Below, one piece after another: positions 31,282 through 43,200 of a DNA stretch of 64,000 nt. Origin of the DNA: Haemonchus contortus (Eukaryota > Nematoda > Chromadorea > Rhabditida > Trichostrongylidae); the NCBI GenBank assembly GCA_000469685.2, contig LS997562.1, positions 982,501 to 1,046,500 on the forward strand. Direction: 5' to 3'. The first letter of the stretch is position 1. The number at the start of each line of letters is the position of its first letter. The notes beneath the pieces were generated by a model, which worked only from the letters and a program-made list of their open reading frames with translations, was not told where the DNA came from and did no database searches. The translations under genes and the position numbers were made by a program.

Positions 31282-34200
31282 ATGTCAGGCAAGAAGAGAC
31301 GAAACATCGAGACGACGGCGGAAGATCTTTCTGGGGTCGAATTTGAAAGTTCCGAAGAGGTTGAAGTCATCCCAACATTTGATGCTATGGGATTAAGGTG
31401 CGGCCTTTCAGAATCTTTTCGAATTAGATCTTTTTATTTACCACTACGCCAATGGATCGGGGCAGGTTTGTGAGATGTGGTGGGAGCTGGTTTTCTAGGT
31501 TATTGTATTAGAGCAAGTTTGATCAGTTCAAATTCGAGACTGTACAGGGAGCCCCTACTTCGTGGCATCTATTCATACGGTTTTGAAAAGCCGTCAGCAA
31601 TCCAACAGCGTGCCATAAAACCTATAATGAAAGGTCGTGATGTAATTGCCCAAGCTCAGTCTGGTGAGTGCTTTTTACACCGTGTCGTAGTGGAGTAGGC
31701 AGTGTTCTATTTAAGGTACCGGAAAGACTGCTACATTCTCGATTTCGGTGCTTCAGTCGATCGATACGGACTTAAGGGAGTGTCAGGCTTTGATTCTATC
31801 TCCGACGCGTGAATTGGCTGTGCAGATTCAAAAGGTGAGCCCATCCGCTTCTCAAATTGTATTTTAGTGCTTTGTGCATTACAGCTTGATCTATTAAACC
31901 TGTATCTGATTTTTAAAGTGCGCAGATACATGTTTTGAGCTCATCGTTTTAATTAAACTTTGAATTGATTTAGTCAATAATATATTCGCCCCAAGTATGG
32001 TCTTCAGCTAATGTCATATGTCACATGAGAGACGGTATTCACATAGATTATGCCGTCTTAGCGATGTAATTCTAATTTTAAGTCTACGGGAGCAGGAGCT
32101 ATGAATTTCCACTCATCCCCCCCCCCCTCCTCCTTTAGCCCACTGTGGGCGGAGTTCGGTTCGCCGCCCAGCATAAGCAGCATAAGTGTTCCCATCGTGC
32201 CGCCTGTACTCCTACCTGCCGATCGCGCGACTGATCGGCGGTCGCTCGTGAGAGGGGTCCGCGACCAGTCGCTAGCGACCGGTCGCGCAATCGGTCGCGC
32301 AACCGGTCGTGGACTATGAAAGATGCCTATGTATGTAGGCAGTATGCAAGCAGGTCCGCAATTCGGCATCTAATAGTAGCGGCCTCATCGTGCTTCTATC
32401 AGCTGGAGAGGGCAGTCAGAGGGTTGCCCGATCTGAACGAGTTGTCCACCCCGCAAACCGCCTCGTTTGGGCGGCGCGACCTCGCCCATCGCGCCAAACG
32501 ACATACACCCCACACAACACACAGCACACACACACTCTTAGCGAGTTATAATAATGGTAGGATGGTTGATCAAAAAGCTCCCGCTTACTCTGGATGCACT
32601 GCGTTTATCAAGTCTCCCATAGCTTGTGTGGAGCAGGAGTGAAAGTAGACGACCACATTTTTGCACAGAATGCTTTTCTATACCTTAGGAGCTAGAGTGC
32701 CTCAGGAGCCGACAAGATGTCAGCCGACCTACTCCGTGCAGGTGGCTACGAACTTCATGCGCTTCTCGTAATACACATGACATCCTACCGCGAGAAGGAG
32801 AAGATCCCTAACCACTGGAGGAACTTGCGAAAGGTCATTCTTCACGAGAAGGGGACCGGTATGATCTTCGCAGCTACCGCCCATTTCACGAAGACCATTT
32901 TAACCCGCATATCGTGAACGTTGGATGAAGCTGAACCTGTAGAGCAGGCTGTACTTCGGAAGGGATTCAGCTGCTTATACCACATCCAAGCGCTCGGTTA
33001 TGAACTCCCTAGACTGGAGGAAATGGGCATTCATGTGGATGGACGGTTCCTCTCAAATCTTCGCTTTGCGGACGTCATCGCTCCCTTTCAAGCAGCATTG
33101 CGAAAGCTGGACTACGCTTGCTGAGCTAAATAAAGCAGGAAAGAAGGTAGGGCTGCGGATCAACCAAACAAGGACACAGTTCATGAAGAATGCCGGGCTG
33201 ACGAGGTCACTAAGTTATGATCGATGGTACACCTATCGAGGAGACCTGGTCCACGTATAACTCGAGCGTTCCTTGAATTTGGACAACGGCATGAGGGAAG
33301 AACTTATGAGGTGGCAGAAAGCAGCGTGAGCGGCCTTCGGACCTCTAGAAAAAGTCACTAACCGTCTGGCTGAGCCAGAACTTCGCGGTGATCTGTTCGA
33401 TTCCACCGTTATTGCTGCGCTCTTTTACGGGTCGGAGGCTTGGGTGACCAGTGCTTCAACGCCAAATGCTTCGAGTACAAGTCACAAAGCGCTCGAAAAA
33501 TGTTTTTTGAGGTTCAATCGGTTCACTCAGTATTGAGTCGGACTCCGCATCTCCGATATGCGCAGAATGTCTCACCTCCATGATCCGGTGGAATACATGA
33601 AGAACGCAAAGTTTCGGTGAGCCGGTCGTACAATGAGAAGAGATGATGGCAGATGGACAAGGAGGACAGTCGAGTGGACTCCCGTAGGATCTCCGCGATT
33701 TAAGGTTTCGCCTGCGAGATGGGGGATGTGCTTGTCGATCACGTGAAACACTTGCGACAGTAACTGAAAGACTCCTCACATCGCCATCTTTGTCGAATTT
33801 TGAGTCTACGGTGGATGGCGAAACACAGAAGCGAATGAATTGTTGCTGGTGTTCGCTCATTAGTGAAGACAAGCCATATATGTAAGCTAGAGTGCGACTC
33901 GAACTGCAAAAAGTTATGATGTGTGGTGCTCTATGAAAAAGCCCAGTGTGTAAGTGATTTGCATAAATTGAACGTCGACAACGGTTAAGGTGACTTTTCA
34001 GATGTCAAGGACAGTCAAAAATGATGATCGAAACGTATCGACGCACCAATACTTGCAAAAAACTCGTGACGAACTCCACTTTCCACGAACATGATAAAAC
34101 TCGATTTTGTGAGCTTGCCTTGATGCATCGGTGTCTCACAAACTGAGCGAGCACAACCTGTTGTGGCGCTCCCGTAAGCGACTCATGGCTAGAGCACAGT

Positions 34201-37200
34201 AAAATCAGCCATTCTTGAAACGTATGGTTACGGGCGATAAGAAATGGATTGTGTACAAGAACGACGAGCAAAGACTGCGTTCTGTTGCTCATAGGAGAGA
34301 AAAGAGTTACCTATAGAGCTGTTACCGCACAGCCAAACGGTCACATCTTATGAAATTAACACCGTCATCTTTGAGAGACAGTCGCCCAGGAATAAGGTCG
34401 TATTTAAAGTCTCCAGCCTCGAAGCCTGCGAATCCACGCCTGACGGTCACATGATTAAAGTGGGCCTCTGTAATGCATACAATGCAAATGCTTGAGGCGG
34501 GTGTTGGAGCAATGGCGCCATCTATAGGAGGGTGGCGGGGTTAGGTTTCCATCAACAGTAACAAAACTCGGTTTCCGAAAAGGGAAGGGTACTAAGTGGC
34601 AGTGACCGTTCAAATGAGATGTGTACCACTGTGAACGCTTTCGAACGCTTATCTCAAACCTTCGCCTTAAGCCGAAACGGTTGTGGGAATAGAGACTTTC
34701 TGTGTTGAACCACGGTGTTGCTATTATAACCTAATCAAATAGTCTCTCATCCGTGCAACGGTGGCGTGCGTGGCAGGGCTGCCGACTGGTAGGCATGGCA
34801 TGACATCCTATTAGGTGTGTGCATTAATTTCCGCCGTTTTTTTGCGTGCAAAAACATATGTATTACAGAATTAAAACCAAATGTACTTCAACCAATGTAT
34901 TGTCCATCGTTAGCTACAACTTCTTGCCATCTTTCTGGTATCTTATTGACTCCGGGTCTAGAAAAGTCTTCATCTTTTGACACAATCCAGTCATCCACCC
35001 ATTTTCGCACTTCATCGGCATTCCGGAAGCGTGTATCTGCTGAACTGGCTTGCATGGACCGGTATAGGTGGTCATCAGAAAGAGCAAGATCCGGAGAGTA
35101 TGCGGGCTGAATAAGCTGAATCCCATCTAGCAGCTGCAATTTTTCTGAGGACATTCTTCGCAACAGGGGGTCTGGCATGTTCGTGGTGGAACAGCACCTC
35201 ATAATATTTTCTTGCGAATAACGGCCGCTTTTAGATGAGAGCATCTTACAAACTGTCAAGTTGGTGTTCGTAGCGGTCAGCAGTAACAGTTTCCTTCGGG
35301 CTCAGCAACTCACAGTACACAACACCCTTTTGATCCCACCGCCGAATGCGCACATAGCATTACTTTTTGCTTTCTGCTTTCCTTGCAAACTCTCGAGTAA
35401 AGAGAAACCATCTCAGGAGGTTTATTCAGATAGAGCTTGGCCTCCATAAGTATCAAAAAGAATCGGGTGGGCTTCAATGCCAGTTCCTTGAAAACAAAGA
35501 GCAGGAGAAGGGCCCCCGGGGAAAACGGTTTATCATGTTCCATGACGAATCAGTCTGGGAGCAACGGGATTTTGGGAGAAACAGATCTGTCTGCCCCTAA
35601 GTAGGTAGCTAATATCCTACCTTACAGAATATGACAGGTTTCACCGGTAAACCTCTAACATGGTTGGCGCAACGACCCTTTGAAGACGGCGGCGGAAATT
35701 AATGCACGCACCTAATAGATGCGATTTTCCGTTTTGCTTTTTTTTTACAGGGGACAGGATCGGAACTCGAAGGTAGATAGCAGGACTAGTGTTCGCGCAC
35801 TTCGGGCGGGACATGCATGAAAATTACTACTTCAGAATGGAGCGCTCAAATTTGGGGCACAAGCGGCAGGATGAGAACACTGATGGTGGGTGATGGGACT
35901 GGACAACGTCTGCTGAAGGTGGAGCGTAAAAAACTGTCCCTAACGCCAGAGCGTTCAATTGGAGGTAAGACTGGGCTACGGGGAGAGGGTAGAATCAGAA
36001 GCCTGCGATCCTGTTCGGAAGCCTTTTAAATTCAGTCATCGTTAATTCACGGCTTCGGTCCCTTCACATATGTAGGAATCACGTGTGATGAAACTTGCGC
36101 TTTGTGGATGTTGGCTGATATGCTGATTTGCTATACATTTGTTGTGTAATTGACCGATAAGTGGCCTCTTGGTTCCCATTAGTGGTACACTGTTCCAACT
36201 CTGAGAAAAATGAGATTTGGAGGGAAAATATGAAGCTGTAAACACACACAGCGATCAATAATGGCAACCGATTTTGACCATTTTCGATTTGTTTTCCACG
36301 ATTTGAGAGGCTGCTACTCACAACCTTTTTTTGACAATTAAAGGTAAGGAGTGACGATAGGCCTGTGTGTCGGTGTGCGTATTGTTGTTTGTGTCGGTTT
36401 AACTCTAATTAACTTGGAACTCACAACTCCTGTGCAGGTAGCAGGATGGAAACACTACACCCATACTCCCACCGGAACACAGGACCGGACCTTCTCTAAA
36501 AGAGGCGAGGCGTAGGCGAAAATTGTTACGTTGAACCTAAATTGTTCAGGCTTGACAGACAACATGAGAATGCTTCCGGTAGGGGTGTGCGACCAGACTC
36601 GTCCCACAGGGTAAAGCGTGCGCGGGAATTCTTGACTTGGATCAAGGGTCTCCAAGTTTGATAGGAAGATGAAAGAAGAGTGGAACGAAGCAAGTTACTC
36701 CAACACACATAAGTTGCCGAGCGTAGCCCAACTGGTTTATATATAATCCACAAATGTACGTATGTCTGTCGGTCTGTTTGTCTCTTGTTGTGTTGATCAC
36801 CACCTTATACGGTGCCTGCTTGGAATTGAAGTGAAACAGATTAGCCATGTCGACACAAGAGGGTTATTACTTAGAGCTACTTAGGAACACATGATGAGCT
36901 AGGGTCCACACAAGAGGGGCTCGGCGTGCAATAGGTGTGGTTTCAACGAAAATTCATAATTCCTATTACTGTGTGCCTAAAGCGTAACAATTTAGAAAGA
37001 GTACAGGGGGCAGGATGGAATCACTGTAGGTAGGTGGCAGGACTAGGGTCCACCCATCGGGGGTGGGGCATGCGCGAAAATCGCTGCTTCACAGTAGGAC
37101 TTTCAAATTTGGAAGGGATCCAGGCAGCATGATGGGGGCATAATGGCAGGTGTCAGGTGTGATTCCGCCCGCTGGGGGCACGACATGCCCGGACATTTTT

Positions 37201-40200
37201 CCCCATGCATTTGGTGCATTCAAATCAAATTAGAAGGGATACAGCCGGCACGACTGGACATTCAGGAGGGTGTAAGCTGACAATTCTGTTCAGAAGCTTT
37301 CCAGATTTTGCGCCGTCAATTCATAGCTTTAGTCCCTTCAGTCCTGAGGGATTCACGTGTGGTAGGATTTAAGCTTTGGGGATTTTTGCCGATATACCGA
37401 TTCGCTATGTAATTGTTGTGTAATTGACCGATCAATGGTCACTTTGCTCGGGAGAGCGGTGCTGTTCCAACTTCGAGGAAGTTGAAAAGATGTTGAGGGA
37501 ATATAAGTGTAGACGCAGCGATCGATAATGGCAACCGCCATAGACCACTTTCGATTTGTACTTGGTGTAGGACTGCTACTCACTAATTCTTTTCGTGAAG
37601 AAGAAGGAACGGGTGATGATAGGCATGTGTAGGTATGTGCATGTGTGTGCGTTTAATTGTGTGTTGTTTCGCCGGAAATTTATAATTTCTGTTTTCCTGC
37701 CTCGGGGGTCCAAATTAGGGAAGGATTTCGGCGGCATGTCAGCTTTACTCAAGATGGGAGAACGGTCCGACTGGTAACTTGATGTTTTGTTAACTACTGT
37801 TATATCGCCGCAGTATGCGATTTGAAAGTCTGACAAGTCGGCGAGTTATGGACAAAAGTTTGGCCTCGGACGGGATTCCGAGTCCACACTTGTGCCATAG
37901 TTGTAGTTATAGTTTGTCTGGAAAATTTTTAGGAATTCAGTCAGTTTTTTAACACAAAATAACTACAGCAATAAAGCTAGCAGTAATCAAATAGTGGCCC
38001 TTCATAGGCACAATGCCTCTCCGTCGACCGGACAGGTAAGTGATGCCATTTTTCCAAAAAGGAGCGGGGCATGACGCGATACAATAATCTATATCTACTT
38101 GACAGTCTGGCGATTGGACTCTTCTCTTTAGAGCAGGCTTGTGGGCTTCTGAAAGTATGGTAGTCATATGGATTGAAGTTAGGATAATATGTGGGGAATA
38201 GGGTAGTCAGGTTATACGAAGGCTTTCCAGCTCCTTCATCTATGTTCTCGCGTGAGTTGTTCGAGCATTATCCGTCACTATCAGAAATGCTTTTTAATCT
38301 GTGTGAAAGTGTGGAAGAGAGAACGACTGAAAATCTTTCTCAAACCATGAAGTTACCTTCACCGAAACTACACCTTGTCAACTTTACTTTACCTAGTGTA
38401 TTTTGGTTTCTTGTGCAGATTTCTCCAGTAATACATTTCGGAAAATGTCTCCTTTGACCAGATAATCCCCGTAATAACCATTCTTCTTGAAAACTGTTAC
38501 CAAGCCCCTTTGTGAAGTTGAGTAAGTTGAGGTGCGGGACGAATAAGGAATCGAACGGAGTCGCTGTTCCGCTTGAGTACCTTCCTTACCATCGTTCTGA
38601 TAGGCAAGGAGATTAATCGGCTCAACCTTTATCCATTCTCATCGCCAACTTCGAGGCAAGTCATCCAAACGCACATGCTTCCTGTGCAGTGAACTACCCT
38701 AACAAGTCATTTCTTTGGTCGTGAAATCCCGGATTGTCCATAAACTGATGAATAAGTCTCGAACAGCACAGCAGTTGTTGGGCGACCTACCGATTGCTGA
38801 GCTCTGCCTTGTAAAGCGTGCTAGTTTAGGTATGCTTGCTGTTAGGTGTGGACCAAAAAGAAAACGTGGAACACGGTGCGTTGAGCAATATTGTGCACAG
38901 AACTTATGCCGTTCCCCTTTTCTTTAACAGAAGAAGTTTTTTTGGTTAAGGCTATTTCAGCATAAGTTTAAGTACCATCTATTCTCATTATACAGTCCAG
39001 TAGTTATCAAATATGGGAAAATCTTTGACTCACTTCAGTTCACTAACAGATAGCCAACAGAGGTCTCTGATTCCGCCGATTCAGGCTATGACAGCCATTG
39101 TTATCTTGAGCCAAGGGTTTTTTTTTATGGTGACATCAGGGGTGCGTCTTTACTTACTTACATGCACACTGCATCTTCTAAGGGCTAGCTCTATAACAGA
39201 ATTTTAGTAAATTTAAGATTTTAGTAAAGCAGTAAAGGTATTCCGATGTTGTAAACAAATTAAGAATTGTGGTTTTTGACTAAAAAGTTTGCATTGTTTT
39301 AAGAGTAGGTAATACCATATGTATGCTTAGCGGTGTGACGACACTGCCTCAGCTCTGAAAGGGCTTCTTGACAGGTAGGTTTATAAACATATCGCGCGTA
39401 CTTTGAAATACTATCATACAGTTCGCGTTCTTTCCTAAATTTGGATAGTTTGGAGAAGACGGTTAGTTCCCACCCTTACAACTCGAACTCAGAAATGAAT
39501 GTTTCAGTAAGAACTTTCCAAGGGATGCTACTTAAGAAGATAGCTAAAGTGTTTTCATCATTTCGGTTGCAGCATCTGCGCTGTATAAGTCAGTTGGAGA
39601 CGTTAATCTTATGATTAGACTCTTATAGATGTGTAAAACCGGATGCTATTGATTCGGGTTGGTGCTGCAGATGAAGAATACACGATTCGTTTTCTTGTCG
39701 TAGTCTAGTCTTCAATTTACAGGTTGTTCTGGCTCTTGGAGACTACATGAACGTGCAATGTCATGCATGCATTGGGGGTACGAACATTGGAGAAGACATT
39801 CGCAAACTCGACTATGGGCAACATGTTGTGAGAATTTCTCTGTGAAAGATTTTGAATTTGCTCTAGTTTCTCGAAAATCAGGTTTAAAAATCCACGGAAA
39901 AGGTTTCATTTTGTCCGTTGATTATAGTCGCATTTCATTTAGGTCTCTGGTACTCCCGGTCGTGTGTTTGATATGATCCGTCGTCGGAACCTCCGTACCC
40001 GGTCTATCAAATTGTTAGTTCTCGACGAGGCTGACGAGATGCTCAACAAAGGATTCAAGGAGCAGCTCTATGATATATATAGATATCTTCCTCCTGGAGC
40101 CCAGGTACATTTATTATATTTCAAGGAATGCTTTTCTTTTGGCGATTATTCAGTCCATGACATGTAGGTCGTTTTGCTGTCTGCCACACTACCTCATGAG

Positions 40201-43200
40201 ATTCTCGAAATGACCAGTAAATTCATGACTGATCCTATCAGGATCCTCGTAAAACGTGATGAGTTGACACTGGAAGGGATTAAGCAGGTTTGTCTTTTTT
40301 CGTTCTTTGCTCTTTTTTGTCAAACCGTTCTTAGTCATAGAAAAGATAATACTGCGTTCACAATAAGTTGACTGCTGCGATGATGCCCTCAATTTCAGTT
40401 CTTTGTTGCTGTCGACTGTGAGGAGTGGAAATTCGACACGCTAGTGGACCTCTATGACACACTCACTATCACCCAAGCGGTTTTATTCTGTAATACGCGG
40501 AGAAAGGTGCGTTAGCTACTTTTATTACTTCACATGTGACGGCTGCATTGCGAAGAATTGTAATTGAAGAAACTGGAGCAATTCATTGTTTTAAAGGCAC
40601 CGTTCACGATAAAAAAGTTATTGAGTTCTTACCTTATTAATACTCAGCGGCCCCATGGGTTGTAGAAGGGACCCTCTCGCTCTCCCAATCTCGACGTCCA
40701 GGGCATAGTGGCAGCCCCGTTGTTGCCGTAGTTCGCGTTCCCGCCCTCGATCGATGTCACGTTAGACGAATGTCGAGACAATACAGATTGCTATTATTCG
40801 TTCTAGGACCCACGCACAATCAGCTAATCGCCGAGTGATTAGGCGATGTTTTTCTCCCATTCTTTTTTCCTCTGTTTTTCTTTTTTGCTGCCGCGATCCC
40901 TTATTTAATTTCCTACTGTTAGAGGCTGAAAAAGGTGAGCTACTTTTGCTGTTACTAAGGTTTTTTGTTGATTTATGCTTATAAGTGAATGAATTGTGGA
41001 TTACCATTGTCTGTTCTTCGCACCAGGACCCATACGCGCGCAGTGAAACACACTGTTAAGCTCGTTGGGACACCCACTCTTTTTCATTTTTCTGGTTTCA
41101 TTCTCGTCTAGCCCCCCTTTTTAACGTTCTTTCGAAGCCTTTTTTCATTTTGGACACACCGATGCACGCAGTTTCTTCACCTCAGTCGCAATAGTTTCGA
41201 TCTTGTCCTCCATTTTTCATCATAATCTGGATTACCCAAAATTGTCGTGAACGATGCCTTTAAGTACATTCTCAGTCTAGAAATAAGGGCCACGGAGTGC
41301 TGTCGCATCAGTCGCTCCCAACAAGTTTACGATTCGCGGCTTCTTAAAGTGGTCCTTACACGAACATTTTTTGGAATAATTCTTGGGGCAATGTTTCTTT
41401 CAACTTTTTAACAGATACTGGCGGAAATTGCCGCCCATACCTCCTGACTTTTCCCTTCTTGAAATTTCGTATGGAAAACTGGAGCATGTCTCAGCGTATC
41501 TCATTCTCAGATCGTGGAAATGGAACCGATTGACATCTGGACCATTACATTTAAACTTTTTCCGCTTGAAAAGCAACGAAACATCAAGAGAAGGACGAGT
41601 AAACGATAAAACTTGAAAGACACCTCAGTCTATTCGGTTAGGATGCAGTTCCTGGCAAAACCGAACCGGTTATCGCGATTCTTGCCGGCCGTAAAGGGTG
41701 CTATCGTCATTTCCCGCCCACCGACAAACTCAGACTTATTTATCGCGTTGCAAATGGTAATCTTCGAGGCTTTGAGCTTCAAAGAGGACTTGATTTCCGT
41801 AGCTGGCTTAGAGGTATACAACGCTTCTTAAAATCTGTCGCTTGCCTCTTTCCAAAAGTAATGGAGCCTGTAGTGCTTCTTTTCGTCCCGTGCTCTGCAG
41901 GATTCCTGGTGACTTTGAAGACATCTACGGGCATCAGGCCAAATCTCGAGTGAATCTAAGATTTGACGGTCCCTATTCCTATTTGTGAGATTTGATCATT
42001 CTGAAATCGATTAGCATATTTTCTTCACCGAAAACGTAAGAAATGAAGCTTTTGTGTAAGGTAAAAATGTGACGCGACCTGAAAATATTAAATGGCTGTA
42101 TCATTTTGAAACATATGCAATGTGACCTTTTTTGAGTCGAGTTCGCGAAAGACAATCGCAATGATTCTCTGCGGTGGGCTGATGATGACAGTAACGATGG
42201 ACCCACAACTTTGCAAGAGAAACCTCTTATGCTTGTGGGTATGCACAGGTTCCAAAATGAAAAGTAGCTCCAACTCTGTGATCAGGCCTATGAGCTCTAA
42301 TTTTATGGCGGTGGTAAAATAATCCATAGCCTTCCATCATCACGGCAATGTGCCATTTACGGAAGGGAAGTGGGAGCGGTCATAAACTTTCGAATTAGTC
42401 TATGATCGACAATTGCGACGTCTCATGTGCTTGCAACTATCAGGTGCAAAACAAGCGGAGCGATCTATCTTCTTATGGATATTAGCGAACAAGTTGGAAG
42501 AAGAAGTTACCGTAAAATCAGTATATGAATCCGAATGCACGATAGTCATTTCCACTGGATGCTGCTTCAACTCAACAATGAAGGCCCATAGGAGACAACT
42601 GAAACAAGTCTTCGGTGGACTCAATGTTTCGAGTACAGCCGTGGTATTATGTCCCTACGCATCAGCACGTATAGCTCACGAAAAGATGTCTACATCATTA
42701 ATTATCGGATAATCACATATGCATACAACTCGATAATCTATTGTCCCGCGGTATTTCTTCAATAATGCTAAGTAACTTGTACCACTGCTTCGAAAGTGCG
42801 GATCGTATTCCTATAGTGTGTGGACCGTATCCCTTCCAAAGAAGTCTCTGTCAGATCGAGTCATTCGACCGCCTCCTCGTAAGTGCAGGGTGCTGACTGC
42901 CGAGAATTTTCGAAGCACCATCTTGACTGTTCGGGATAGAAAGGCGTATATATTCGGTCAGTAGTAGTAGAAATCTTTTTATTGCGTCACTCATTACGAG
43001 AACCCTAAATTGTGTGAGAGCTCCGTAGATGCCCACAATGAGACCCCAAAACGCTTTGCAAGCGTTTGGGACCCATTTCATGGAAAAGCAAAACGAGCGT
43101 GTACATCAAAGAATCAAACCTTGATGTCGTTCCCACCAGTCCACCATCCTTATAGTCGAGCCACCATTGCAAAACTACGACATTGATTGGTTCGGTGGTC

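Noticed and set aside
33456..33872. 138-codon reverse ORF
   Set aside because: It is the antisense shadow of the forward RTE C-terminal relic.
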